Below, piece by piece: positions 7,806 through 17,024 of a DNA stretch of 64,000 nt. The translations under genes and the position numbers were made by a program. A model generated the notes under the pieces. That model searched no databases. It was given only the letters and a program-made list of their open reading frames with translations, and was not told where the DNA came from. Within the stretch, counting starts at the first letter, position 1, and the number at the start of each line of letters is the position of its first letter. The stretch is from positions 248,001 through 312,000 of the forward strand of contig NZ_ATZI01000001.1 of NCBI RefSeq assembly GCF_000428125.1. Reading direction: 5' to 3'. Source of the stretch: Bacteroides graminisolvens DSM 19988 = JCM 15093. GTDB taxonomy: Bacteria; Bacteroidota; Bacteroidia; Bacteroidales; Bacteroidaceae.

Positions 7806-9296
7806 ATGGCTGGATTAAAATCGTTGGCAAAAGATACTGCAATATATGGACTGAGTAGTATAATAGGCCGTTTCTTGAATTATTTGCTTGTACCCCTGTA
7901 CACAATTAAATTGTCTGCGGCATCGGGTGGTTATGGGGTCGTTACGAACATATATGCTATGACAGCCCTTCTTTTGGTCGTTCTGACTTATGGAATGGAA
8001 ACTGGCTTCTTCCGGTTTGCCAATAAGAAAGATGAAGATCCGCTCAAAGTCTATTCGAGTACGCTCATTACAGTTGGAGGTTCCTCTGTCTTATTCGTTC
8101 TCTTTTGTTTGGTATTCATAGAACCCATAGCTGGATTTCTTGGATATGCAGACCATCCGGAATATATTGCCATGATGGCTATAGTTGTAGCTTTAGATGC
8201 TTTCCAGTGCATTCCTTTTGCTTATTTGAGATACCGCAAAAGACCCATTAAGTTTGCTGGAATAAAGATGATGTTTGTAGTCTCCAACATTCTATTAAAC
8301 CTTTTCTTTTTGGTTCTTTGTCCTTGGTTAAATGCGCATTCACCTCAAGCTATTTCTTGGTTCTATGATTCTGGTTACGGAGTCGGTTACGTCTTTCTGG
8401 CCAATTTAATCTGCACTTCCTTGCAAATGCTTTTCTTCGTGAATGAATTGAGAGGTTTTCAATATGTACTCGATAAAGCCCTGATTAAACGGATGTTCTC
8501 CTATTCATTTCCTATTCTTATATTGGGTTTGGCAGGTATTCTGAATCAAACGGTAGATAAGATTATCTTTCCTTTCTTACTTGATAATGCTAATGAGGCA
8601 CGCGTACAATTAGGCATATACGGGGCAGCTAGTAAGATCGCCATGGTTATGGCAATGTTTACGCAGGCCTTTAGGTATGCGTATGAACCCTTTGTCTTTG
8701 GAAAAGAAAAGGATGGAGACAGCCGGCAGACTTATGCATCGGCAATGAAATTCTTTGTTATCTTTACATTGCTAGCCTTTCTGGCGGTGATGTTTTATAT
8801 GGATATACTGCGTTACATTATTACCCCCGATTACTGGCCGGGTTTAAAGGTAGTACCTATTGTTATGGCTGCCGAAATGTTTATGGGAGTTTATTTCAAC
8901 CTTTCATTTTGGTACAAGTTGATTGATGAAACCCGTTGGGGAGCCTATTTCTCTTTGATCGGTTGTGTTATTATTGTGCTTTTAAATATTATTTTCGTTC
9001 CTGTATATGGTTATATCGCTTGTGCGTGGGCCGGTTTAGCTGGTTACTTCACGGTAACCATTCTTTCATATTTCGTGGGGCAAAAGAAATACCCTATTAA
9101 TTATGATCTCAAGGGAATAGGGCTGTACGTGTTATTAGCAGCAGTTCTGTACGTTGCGTCCGTATTCATTGTACCCGAGAATGTGGTGTTCCGTTTGTTG
9201 TTTCGCACAGGCTTGTTATTTGTTTTTATTGCATTTATTGTGAAAAAAGACCTGCCATTAAAACAAATTCCGTTGCTAAATCATTTTATAAAATAA
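7806..9296 (+). CDS. Wzx-like polysaccharide flippase
   Basis: A 496-aa polytopic membrane protein of the MOP/polysaccharide-transporter superfamily. The N terminus (LAKDTAIYGLSSIIGRFLNY, then LLVPLYT) is typical of Wzx-type lipid-linked oligosaccharide flippases, and about 14 hydrophobic helices can be traced along the chain. Such proteins flip undecaprenyl-linked sugar units across the inner membrane for O-antigen, capsule or exopolysaccharide assembly. No glycosyltransferase gene is adjacent, so the substrate cannot be inferred; a cell-wall precursor role (MurJ-like) is an alternative. It is tightly spaced with ruvB upstream (14 bp) and with the DUF389 gene downstream (6 bp), which points to one operon. 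Confidence 0.82.
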   Translation: MAGLKSLAKDTAIYGLSSIIGRFLNYLLVPLYTIKLSAASGGYGVVTNIYAMTALLLVVLTYGMETGFFRFANKKDEDPLKVYSSTLITVGGSSVLFVLFCLVFIEPIAGFLGYADHPEYIAMMAIVVALDAFQCIPFAYLRYRKRPIKFAGIKMMFVVSNILLNLFFLVLCPWLNAHSPQAISWFYDSGYGVGYVFLANLICTSLQMLFFVNELRGFQYVLDKALIKRMFSYSFPILILGLAGILNQTVDKIIFPFLLDNANEARVQLGIYGAASKIAMVMAMFTQAFRYAYEPFVFGKEKDGDSRQTYASAMKFFVIFTLLAFLAVMFYMDILRYIITPDYWPGLKVVPIVMAAEMFMGVYFNLSFWYKLIDETRWGAYFSLIGCVIIVLLNIIFVPVYGYIACAWAGLAGYFTVTILSYFVGQKKYPINYDLKGIGLYVLLAAVLYVASVFIVPENVVFRLLFRTGLLFVFIAFIVKKDLPLKQIPLLNHFIK

Positions 9297-9302
9297 ACGA
9301 TC

Positions 9303-10664
9303 ATGAAAACACCGAACCGAAATCTATTTGCTTTCAAGGGATTTCTAAAGGAATACCTTGATTTGAGAAAAGACAAAGACAACGAACTGGCAACCGTTGA
9401 ATCCATTCGAAAAGGAGTAGAGTTCAAAGGAGCCAATTTATGGATTCTTATTTTCGCTATTTTCATGGCTTCTTTGGGGCTCAATGTCAATTCTACCGCC
9501 GTTATTATCGGTGCTATGTTGATATCACCCCTCATGGGGCCTATTATGGGCATTGGTTTATCGGTTGGCTTGAATGATTTTGAATTGATGAAGCGCTCTT
9601 TCAAGAGCTTTCTGGTTGCTACAGCATTCAGCGTAGCAACTTCCACCTTTTTCTTTTTGATATCGCCTATTGACGAAGCCCAATCGGAGTTGCTGGCACG
9701 TACTTCGCCAACTATCTATGATGTACTGATTGCTTTGTTCGGTGGTTTAGCGGGCGTTGTAGCGTTCTCTACCAAAGAAAAAGGGAACGTTATACCGGGT
9801 GTTGCTATTGCTACAGCACTGATGCCACCCTTGTGCACGGCCGGGTTTGGATTGGCTACAGGTAATCTGGTTTATTTTATGGGAGCATTTTACCTGTATT
9901 TTATTAACTCCGTTTTTATTAGTGTAGCCACATTTATTGGTGTACGAGTAATGCACTTTCATAAAAAAGAGTTTGTTGATGTTACCCGAGAGAGAACTGT
10001 TCGCAGAACAATTGTGTTTTTGGTCGTAGCTACCATGTGTCCGGCTATTTATCTGACTTATCATATTATTAAAGATAGTTTCTATGAAAGAACAGTAAAC
10101 CGTTTCGTAACTGAAGAACTTAGCTTTGATAAAACTCAGATACTCGATAAAAAGGTTATTCATAAAGGAGACAGCACGGAAATTAGAGTGGTTCTGATTG
10201 GAGAAGATGTCCCGGTTGCTTCTTTGGAAATAGCGCAGCGCAAGCTAAAAGATTATAAACTGAATAACACCCGCTTAACGGTTGTACAAGGCATGAATAA
10301 CTCTGGAGTGGATGTCACCTCCATCCGCGCCATGGTTATGGAAGATTTTTATAAAAACAGCGAAGAGCAAATTAAAGAGCAACAAAAAAAGATTGTTCAG
10401 CTGGAAAAAGCATTAACTTCCTATAAAACATTCGATGAAACGGGCCGAAATATAGTTCAAGAATTGAAGGTGCTTTATCCTTCTATTCAAACACTGTCAT
10501 TAAACAGAGCGGTTGAGACGCGTGTAGATTCGCTGCGTTCAGACACCGTAACCTTTGCTGTAGCCAAGTTTTCGCCTAAGCCCGGTAGTGCAGAACAGAA
10601 CAAGATACGACAATGGCTTAAGGCCCGTATTAAAGCAAAAGAACTTCGATTGATTGTAGAATAA
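9303..10664 (+). CDS. DUF389 (TIGR00341-type) membrane protein
   Basis: A 453-aa protein with the DUF389 membrane core: after a charged N terminus come six or so helices between about residues 40 and 240, including ANLWILIFAIFMASLGLNVN, GAMLISPLMGPIMGIGLSVG and GVAIATALMPPLCTAGFGLA, the conserved Pro/Gly-rich segments of this family. The C-terminal ~200 residues are soluble, with an EEQIKEQQKKIVQLEKAL coiled-coil stretch and a repeat of a small alpha/beta unit. The family's biochemical role is unknown. It starts 6 bp after the flippase stop and precedes the S46 peptidase by 31 bp, so it is probably part of the ruvB operon. Confidence 0.85.
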   Translation: MKTPNRNLFAFKGFLKEYLDLRKDKDNELATVESIRKGVEFKGANLWILIFAIFMASLGLNVNSTAVIIGAMLISPLMGPIMGIGLSVGLNDFELMKRSFKSFLVATAFSVATSTFFFLISPIDEAQSELLARTSPTIYDVLIALFGGLAGVVAFSTKEKGNVIPGVAIATALMPPLCTAGFGLATGNLVYFMGAFYLYFINSVFISVATFIGVRVMHFHKKEFVDVTRERTVRRTIVFLVVATMCPAIYLTYHIIKDSFYERTVNRFVTEELSFDKTQILDKKVIHKGDSTEIRVVLIGEDVPVASLEIAQRKLKDYKLNNTRLTVVQGMNNSGVDVTSIRAMVMEDFYKNSEEQIKEQQKKIVQLEKALTSYKTFDETGRNIVQELKVLYPSIQTLSLNRAVETRVDSLRSDTVTFAVAKFSPKPGSAEQNKIRQWLKARIKAKELRLIVE

Positions 10665-10695
10665 TAACCTCCTTAACTGATAAAATCACAATACC

Positions 10696-12846
10696 ATGAG
10701 CCTAAAAAAAATAAGAAAACAATTAGCCATTTTGTTGCTGTTAAGTGTCAATCTAACCGTTTGTGCTCATGAGGGTATGTGGATGTTAGGTCGCTTAAAT
10801 AAGCAAACAACTCAATCCATGAAAGAACTGGGGCTCAAACTACCGGCAGATAAACTCTATCATCCCAACAAAGCCACGTTAAAAGATGCCGTGGTCAGTT
10901 TTGGCGGATTCTGTTCGGGAGTGGTTGTTTCAACGGATGGGCTAGTGTTTACGAACCATCATTGTGGTTTTGGGGCAATACAACAGCATAGTACTGTGCA
11001 GAAAGACTATTTAAAGGATGGCTTTGTGGCTCGTTCCAAGGAAGAGGAGTTGCCCAACCCTGAATTATATGTACGCTTTCTTATTCGCACGGAAGATGTA
11101 ACCCAGCGCGTTTTAGGCTCCGTTTCACCGAATATGTCGGAGGCCGACAGGCGTTCGGTGATTGACTCTGTGATGTTAGCTATACAAGAAGAGGTACACA
11201 CAAAAGATTCTTCAGTAGTGGGTGTAGTCGATGCCTATTATGGTGGAAACGAGTTTTGGCTGTCTGTTTACAGAGATTTTAATGACGTACGCCTGGTTTT
11301 CTCACCTCCATCCTTCATCGGAAAATTTGGTTGGGATACTGATAACTGGATGTGGCCCAGGCACACGGGAGACTTTTCAGTCTTTCGCATTTATGCTGAT
11401 AAAAACAACCAACCGGCCGATTATTCGCCCGATAATGTGCCTTACAAACCCCAATATGTGGCGCCTATCTCCACGCAGGGATATCAGGAAGGTTCCTTTT
11501 GCATGACATTGGGCTACCCCGGAAGTACTGAAAGATACCTTTCCTCTTTTGGAGTGCAGGAAATGGTGGAAGGCATGAATCAAGCCATGATTGATGTAAG
11601 AGGAGTGAAGCAAGCCATTTGGAAACGAGAAATGAATAAGAGACAAGATATTCGTATTAAGTACGCCTCCAAATACGATGAAAGCACTAATTATTGGAAA
11701 AACAGTATTGGTACGAACAAAGCGATAAAGGACCTTAAAGTGCTTGAAAAGAAGCGAGAAATGGAAAGCAGTCTGAAGCAATGGATTCAACAGGCACCCG
11801 GTGCGGATTCACTGTCCATTCAATTGCTTTCAACGCTTGAGTTAAACTATAAAAACAGGAAACAAACCAACCGGGCTATGGCCTATTTGGGAGAATCGTT
11901 TATGAACGGTCCCGAGCTAGTACAACTAGCTCTTGAAATCTTGAATTTTGATTTTGAAGCCGAAGAAAAAGTGGTTGTATCCAAGATTAAAGACATCATG
12001 GAGAAATATGCCAATCTGGATTTGGATATTGATAAAGAAGTCTTTACTGCCATGCTTCGGGAATACCCTCAACACGTTGACTCCGTTTATTTGCCCGAAA
12101 TGTATAACACCATTGCCAAAGAGTACGGTGGTGATTATAAAGTATACGTTGATTCACTTTATGCCCGCTCTGAAATTACCTCTCCACGTGGCCTGCAGCG
12201 ATTTTTCGAGCGAGATACCACTTATAACCTGATGGACGATCCAGCCATCTCCTTGGGAATAGATCTTATCGTGAAGTATTTTGAGATGAATCAATCCATA
12301 AACGAAGCCTCTCAGAATATAGAGAAAGGCGAACGTCTGTACAATGCTGCTATCAGGCGCATGTATGCTGATCGTAATTTCTATCCGGACGCTAATTCAA
12401 CCATGCGTTTAAGCTTTGGTACCGTGAAAGGCTATTCACCGATGGATGGGGTTGATTATTCCTATTATACCACAGCTAAAGGCATACTTGAAAAGGCACG
12501 CACACACCATCCCGATCCTGACTTTGCTTTAGGAGCTAATTTGATTTCGTTGCTCAAAGAACAAAACTACGGTAAATATGCCGATGAAAAGGGAGAAATG
12601 AAAGTCTGCTTCATCTCCGATAACGATATTACCGGTGGTAGTTCGGGTAGTGCTATGTTCAATGCTAAAGGAGAACTGTTGGGATTGGCTTTTGATGGAA
12701 ACTGGGAAGCCATGAGTGGTGATATTCTGTTCGAACCCAAGCTACAGCGCTGTGTGGGAGTAGATATCAGATATATTCTTTTTGTTATCGACAAATACGC
12801 TAACGCATCCAATTTGATTCAGGAATTGCAGCCTTCCCTAAAATAA
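10696..12846 (+). CDS. S46 family serine dipeptidyl-peptidase, DPP7 type
   Basis: Exported exopeptidase that releases dipeptides from oligopeptides in the periplasm or at the cell surface. The 716-aa protein has a signal peptide (residues 1-24, ending VCA) and the chymotrypsin-like double barrel of S46. The inferred triad is His89 in FTNHHCGFGA, Asp226 in HTGDFSVFRIY and Ser650 in ITGGSSGSAMF. The residue that sets S1 specificity 18 positions after the serine is Gly668 (GLAFDGNWEAMSGD); Gly is the DPP7 state (broad, hydrophobic P1), while Arg would mark the Asp/Glu-specific DPP11. Length is usual. It closes the ruvB-flippase-DUF389 run. Family assignment is firm, the DPP7 subtype likely. Confidence 0.92.
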   Translation: MSLKKIRKQLAILLLLSVNLTVCAHEGMWMLGRLNKQTTQSMKELGLKLPADKLYHPNKATLKDAVVSFGGFCSGVVVSTDGLVFTNHHCGFGAIQQHSTVQKDYLKDGFVARSKEEELPNPELYVRFLIRTEDVTQRVLGSVSPNMSEADRRSVIDSVMLAIQEEVHTKDSSVVGVVDAYYGGNEFWLSVYRDFNDVRLVFSPPSFIGKFGWDTDNWMWPRHTGDFSVFRIYADKNNQPADYSPDNVPYKPQYVAPISTQGYQEGSFCMTLGYPGSTERYLSSFGVQEMVEGMNQAMIDVRGVKQAIWKREMNKRQDIRIKYASKYDESTNYWKNSIGTNKAIKDLKVLEKKREMESSLKQWIQQAPGADSLSIQLLSTLELNYKNRKQTNRAMAYLGESFMNGPELVQLALEILNFDFEAEEKVVVSKIKDIMEKYANLDLDIDKEVFTAMLREYPQHVDSVYLPEMYNTIAKEYGGDYKVYVDSLYARSEITSPRGLQRFFERDTTYNLMDDPAISLGIDLIVKYFEMNQSINEASQNIEKGERLYNAAIRRMYADRNFYPDANSTMRLSFGTVKGYSPMDGVDYSYYTTAKGILEKARTHHPDPDFALGANLISLLKEQNYGKYADEKGEMKVCFISDNDITGGSSGSAMFNAKGELLGLAFDGNWEAMSGDILFEPKLQRCVGVDIRYILFVIDKYANASNLIQELQPSLK

Positions 12847-12865
12847 GTGATTAAAAACATGCCCT

Positions 12866-12877
12866 TTGTTGCAACAA
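12866..12877. promoter_or_regulatory. 12-bp perfect palindrome upstream of sucC
   Basis: TTGTTGCAACAA lies 56 bp before the sucC ATG, in the short gap after the S46 peptidase. It could be an operator, but only its symmetry and position support this. Confidence 0.25.
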
Positions 12878-12932
12878 TTGAAAGTTCATTTCGGTTGTTA
12901 TAATGATGTTTAATCCTTTAATAATGCTATCT

Positions 12933-14075
12933 ATGAAAGTTCATGAATATCAGGCAAAAGAACTTTTTGCAGCTTATGGCATACCCGTGAAAAGCCACAG
13001 ACTCTGCCAAACTGCTCATGAAGCCGTAGAAGCCTATCGTAGCATGGGTGCCGAAGAAGTAGTTCTAAAGGCGCAGGTGCTTACCGGAGGCCGCGGAAAG
13101 GCAGGTGGAATCAAGCTAGCCAATACAGTTGAAGAAGTAGAAAACAAAGCACGACAAATTTTGGGCATGACTATCAAAGATTATCCCGTTCAAAAGATTT
13201 TGCTTTGTGAAGCGGAAGATATTTCTGCAGAATTTTATGTCAGCTTTGTCGTTGACCGCAATCAAAAATCCGTTGTGCTTATCATGAGTACCGAAGGAGG
13301 GGTGGAAATTGAGTCTGTTGCTTGGGAAGCCCCAGAGAAGATACACCGCCATTCCATCGACCCTTTAATCGGTTTACCCGACTTTCTTGCCCGCCGGTAC
13401 GCCTTCTGTCTCTTCTCGCAGATTGATGAAGCCAATCAGTTGGCTGTCATCCTCCAAAAACTCTATAAACTCTTTGTCGAAAAAGATGCTTCTCTAGTTG
13501 AAGTTAACCCGTTGGTACTTACGCCGACCGGAAAATTGGTGGCTATTGATGCTAAAATGACATTCGACGACAACGCTATGTTCAGGCAACCGGAAATAGA
13601 GCCCCTGGCGGAACTTTCGGAAGAAGAACAGGTAGAAGCCTCGGCTAAGGCAAAAGGATTCAGTTACGTCTCCTTAAACGGTGAAATAGGCTGCATGGTC
13701 AATGGGGCAGGACTGGCAATGGCCACTATGGATATGATTAAGCTCCAAGGGGGTACCCCTGCTAACTTCCTCGATATAGGCGGTAGCTCCAATCCGCGGA
13801 AAGTGATAGAAGCGATGAAACTGCTGCTTAGTGATTCCCGCGTAAAGGTTGTACTGATTAATATCTTCGGCGGAATTACCCGATGTGATGACGTGGCTAC
13901 CGGATTATTGGCTGCATTCAACGAGATAGAATCCGATATTCCTGTGATTGTAAGACTAACGGGGACCAATGAAAATGAAGGGCGAGAACTGTTGAAAGGC
14001 AGTCGTTTTTTGGTTGCGCAAACCATGTGCGAAGCCACTCGTAAAGCCGTGGATATTGCTTCAAAATCTTATTAA
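12933..14075 (+). CDS. sucC: Succinate-CoA ligase, beta subunit
   Basis: ATP-grasp subunit of succinyl-CoA synthetase, which interconverts succinyl-CoA + ADP (or GDP) + Pi and succinate + ATP (GTP) + CoA; in this group it serves the branched TCA/succinate-propionate metabolism. From the ATG at 12933 the protein is 380 aa and begins MKVHEYQAKELFAAYGIPV, the family's standard opening; the longer frame from 12903 adds ten unrelated residues. Other landmarks are QVLTGGRGKAGG, LVEVNPLVLTPTGKLVAIDAKMTFDDNA and, near the C terminus, VVLINIFGGITRCDDVATG. It precedes sucD by 12 bp, so the two are one transcription unit. Confidence 0.95.
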   Translation: MKVHEYQAKELFAAYGIPVKSHRLCQTAHEAVEAYRSMGAEEVVLKAQVLTGGRGKAGGIKLANTVEEVENKARQILGMTIKDYPVQKILLCEAEDISAEFYVSFVVDRNQKSVVLIMSTEGGVEIESVAWEAPEKIHRHSIDPLIGLPDFLARRYAFCLFSQIDEANQLAVILQKLYKLFVEKDASLVEVNPLVLTPTGKLVAIDAKMTFDDNAMFRQPEIEPLAELSEEEQVEASAKAKGFSYVSLNGEIGCMVNGAGLAMATMDMIKLQGGTPANFLDIGGSSNPRKVIEAMKLLLSDSRVKVVLINIFGGITRCDDVATGLLAAFNEIESDIPVIVRLTGTNENEGRELLKGSRFLVAQTMCEATRKAVDIASKSY

Positions 14076-14087
14076 AATCAGCAGACT

Positions 14088-14960
14088 ATGAGTATATTGA
14101 TAGATAAAACTACCCGGGTCATTGTACAAGGTATAACCGGTAGAGACGGTGAATTTCATACCCGTAAGATGATTGCTTACGGCACTCAGGTTGTGGGAGG
14201 CGTTTCTCCCGGTAAAGGAGGCACGAACGTTCAGGGTGTTCCGGTTTTCAATACCGTGCACAAAGCTGTTCAACAGACAAAGGCGAATACCTCCATCATT
14301 TTCGTTCCGGCTCGTTTTGCGGCCGATTGTATCATGGAGGCTGCCGATGCAGGCATTTCTCTTATTATTTGCATAACCGAAGGCATTCCTACCCAAGATG
14401 TTATCAAAGCCTACCATTATGCTAAACTCAAGGGTGCCCGGTTGATAGGTCCCAATTGCCCCGGGTTGATTACCCCTGAGGAATCATTGGTCGGCATACT
14501 TCCCGGAAGTATTTTCCGTCCGGGCAACATAGGCGTCATTAGTCGGAGCGGCACCTTAACCTACGAAATTGTGTACCAGCTTACGACTGCCGGATTCGGC
14601 CAGTCCACCGCTGTGGGTATGGGTGGCGATCCTGTTGTGGGACTTTATTACATTGACTTGCTGGACATGTTCCAAAACGATCCGCAAACAGATGCCATTG
14701 TGATGATTGGTGAGATAGGAGGCAATGCCGAAGAACTCGCGGCCCTACACATCAGTAAGCACATTACCAAACCGGTGATAGCATTCATCGCCGGACAATC
14801 GGCTCCTCCGGGCAAGCAAATGGGGCATGCCGGTGCCATTATATCCAGCGGTTCCGGAACTGCCCAGGAAAAGGTGCAGGCACTTATATCTGCCGGAGTT
14901 AGGGTGGCGCAAGAACCTTCTGAAGTACCTTTGATTTTAAAGGAGCAACTCTCCAAGTAG
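14088..14960 (+). CDS. sucD: Succinate-CoA ligase, alpha subunit
   Basis: CoA-binding catalytic subunit partner of SucC. The 290-aa protein has the N-terminal CoA-binding Rossmann domain ([19 protein letters not shown], then GGVSPGKGG), [10 protein letters not shown], the SRSGTLTYE loop and the phosphorylated active-site histidine in GHAGAI (His247). Length is normal for the family. It follows sucC by 12 bp and is ended by the hairpin at 14983-15026. Confidence 0.96.
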   Translation: MSILIDKTTRVIVQGITGRDGEFHTRKMIAYGTQVVGGVSPGKGGTNVQGVPVFNTVHKAVQQTKANTSIIFVPARFAADCIMEAADAGISLIICITEGIPTQDVIKAYHYAKLKGARLIGPNCPGLITPEESLVGILPGSIFRPGNIGVISRSGTLTYEIVYQLTTAGFGQSTAVGMGGDPVVGLYYIDLLDMFQNDPQTDAIVMIGEIGGNAEELAALHISKHITKPVIAFIAGQSAPPGKQMGHAGAIISSGSGTAQEKVQALISAGVRVAQEPSEVPLILKEQLSK

Positions 14961-14982
14961 TAAGGCGAATATAATTAATAAA

Positions 14983-15026
14983 GCCATGCAGTTACAGGAA
15001 TAATCCTGAAAACTGCATGGCTTTTT
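14983..15026. terminator. Bidirectional terminator between sucD and the DEAD-box helicase
   Basis: GCCATGCAGTT (14983-14993) pairs perfectly with AACTGCATGGC (15011-15021), followed by TTTTTA on the plus strand and TTTATT on the minus strand. The two flanking genes converge on it. Confidence 0.85.
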
Positions 15027-15051
15027 ATGCGTTTAAGGCAGAATGATCTGT

Positions 15052-16899
15052 TTATTTACTTTTTTTGCCTTTTCTGCGTGCCCATCCCTCGTCGTTTGAG
15101 TCGCCTGTGATAAGCTGTTGCCAGTCGTCTTTCTTTTTAGGACCACGAGCTGTAGCATAACCTCTTTCTTCACGGCTTTTACCGCTCTTTTTCTGATCTC
15201 TGGGAGCACCGGAATAGTTTGACGAATTGCCATACTTCTTCTTAGCGTATCCTCCGCCACCGCCAGTGTTACCGGCCGGTTTTTCATCACCTGCAATTTC
15301 TACAGATACCTTGCGTCCGTTGTAAGTTGATTTATTCAGAGAGCCGATAACCGATTCAGCCAAACTATTCTCAACCTCGAAGAAAGAAAAGTTCTTCATC
15401 AAGTCAATTCGTCCTATCTCAACTCTTTTGTGCGTATTCTTGTTAACCAGCTCAATCAATTGACCGGCAAAGAAATTATCTGTTTTACCCAAATTGATGA
15501 ACAGACGAGTATAGCCCGAAGTAGCGGCACGGCTTCTGCCGCCTTCTCTTCTGTCGGTACCCCTGCCATCGGTAGGTGCTTCAATTTCCTCTCTGTCACG
15601 GTAATACTCCAGGAAGCGGTTAAACTCAATGGAAACCATGCGTTTAATGACATCTTCCTTGCTTAACCATTCCAGTTTACGGTAAATAGCGGGCATAAAG
15701 TCCTCAATCTCTTCCTCGTTAACCTTGATCTTCTCGATGTCATCAATAACCTTGATGAGCTGCTTCTCGCAGATTTGCTTTCCGGTAGGCATTTCACCTG
15801 CAACGAATTTTTTGGCAATGATACGCTCTATTTCACGTAGTTTACCTTTTTCGCGCATGTTAATGATGGCGATGGAAGTACCTGTTTTTCCGGCACGACC
15901 TGTTCTTCCGCTACGGTGCGTATAGCTTTCCGTGTCATCGGGCAAACCATAGTTAATTACGTGAGTAAGGTCATCTACATCCAATCCGCGAGCAGCCACA
16001 TCGGTAGCTACCAGAATCTGTATGTTTCTGATGCGGAACTTTTGCATGACCGTATCGCGTTGCACCTGAGACAACTCACCGTGCAGAGAATCGGCGTTGT
16101 AGCCCTCTTGCATCAGTTTATCGGCAATCTCCTGTGTTTCTTTACGTGTGCGGCAGAAAATGATACCGTATATTTGCGGGTAATAGTCAACGACGCGTTT
16201 AAGCGCAGCATATTTGTCTTTGGCATGTACGGTATACACCACATGCTTTACGTTGTTGTTACTTTCGTTCTTGCGTCCGATGGTTATTTCCTTGGCATTG
16301 CGAAGATAGTTTTTGGCTATTCTTGCAATTTCGGGCGACATGGTAGCCGAGAACAGCAGCGTGTTTCTTTCTTCAGGAACATCGGCCAGAATGGCGTTGA
16401 TGCTATCGGTGAAACCCATGTTCAGCATCTCGTCAGCTTCATCCATAATCACATTGCCAATGGTGGCAAGCGATACCGTTTTGCGTTCCATGAGGTCCAG
16501 CAAACGTCCCGGAGTGGCTACAATAATGTGCACGCCCTTCTTTAAGCTTCTTATTTGGCTGTCAATGGACGAACCGCCATAAACCGGCAGTACCTTAAGT
16601 CCGTCAATGTATTTAGAATAATCATTTAAATCTCCTGCAATCTGGAGGCAGAGTTCGCGGGTAGGGCATAGAACCAGCGATTGTGGAACACGTTTGTTAA
16701 CGTCAATTTTTTGTATGATTGGCAGACCGAAAGCAGCGGTCTTTCCTGTGCCTGTCTGTGCAAGAGCTACTACATCATTGCCTTCTCCCAACAAATACGG
16801 TATTACTTCTTCCTGAACGGGCATGGGATTCTCATATCCCATTTCTTTAATTGCTTTAAGTATTTCCGGGGAAACGCCTAACTCTTCAAAATTCTTCAT
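15052..16899 (-). CDS. DEAD-box ATP-dependent RNA helicase with DbpA-like RNA-binding domain
   Basis: A 615-aa cytoplasmic RNA helicase of the CsdA/DeaD type, expected to unwind structured RNA in ribosome assembly and mRNA decay. Motifs in order: Q motif (GYENPMPVQEEVIP), Walker A ALAQTGTGKTAAFG (about 44-51), PTRELCLQIA, the DEAD box VIMDEADEML, the SAT motif LLFSATMSPE, and HRSGRTGRAGKTG of motif VI. A DbpA-type RNA-binding domain follows at about 465-545 (TRLFINLGKTDNFFAGQLIE, then RIDLMKNFSFFEV). The last ~60 residues are a Gly/Lys/Arg-rich basic tail, common in this group. It converges on sucD and shares a terminator with it. A -7 box lies upstream at 16931-16938. The ~20-30-nt leader gives no sign of a cold-shock element. 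Confidence 0.92.
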   Translation of the reverse strand: MKNFEELGVSPEILKAIKEMGYENPMPVQEEVIPYLLGEGNDVVALAQTGTGKTAAFGLPIIQKIDVNKRVPQSLVLCPTRELCLQIAGDLNDYSKYIDGLKVLPVYGGSSIDSQIRSLKKGVHIIVATPGRLLDLMERKTVSLATIGNVIMDEADEMLNMGFTDSINAILADVPEERNTLLFSATMSPEIARIAKNYLRNAKEITIGRKNESNNNVKHVVYTVHAKDKYAALKRVVDYYPQIYGIIFCRTRKETQEIADKLMQEGYNADSLHGELSQVQRDTVMQKFRIRNIQILVATDVAARGLDVDDLTHVINYGLPDDTESYTHRSGRTGRAGKTGTSIAIINMREKGKLREIERIIAKKFVAGEMPTGKQICEKQLIKVIDDIEKIKVNEEEIEDFMPAIYRKLEWLSKEDVIKRMVSIEFNRFLEYYRDREEIEAPTDGRGTDRREGGRSRAATSGYTRLFINLGKTDNFFAGQLIELVNKNTHKRVEIGRIDLMKNFSFFEVENSLAESVIGSLNKSTYNGRKVSVEIAGDEKPAGNTGGGGGYAKKKYGNSSNYSGAPRDQKKSGKSREERGYATARGPKKKDDWQQLITGDSNDEGWARRKGKKSK

Positions 16900-16930
16900 T
16901 AATTCTTTAGTATATCTTTATATTCGGGCG

Positions 16931-16938
16931 CAAAGTTA
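16931..16938 (-). promoter_or_regulatory. Candidate -7 box for the DEAD-box helicase
   Basis: The minus strand reads TAACTTTG (TAnnTTTG) 31 bp ahead of the ATG at 16899; a TTTG about 24 bp further upstream (16963-16966) could be the -33 box. Confidence 0.5.
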
Positions 16939-17024
16939 ATTATAATTATTGGTTTTTACACTCAAAGTATATAATAAAGAATGTGAAGCCCTAAATATTT
17001 GATATAAAGCAGGTTAGCATCGAA

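Noticed and set aside
10696..12846. DPP11 (Asp/Glu-specific) assignment for the S46 peptidase
   Set aside because: The residue 18 positions after the catalytic Ser650 is Gly668, not the Arg that marks DPP11.
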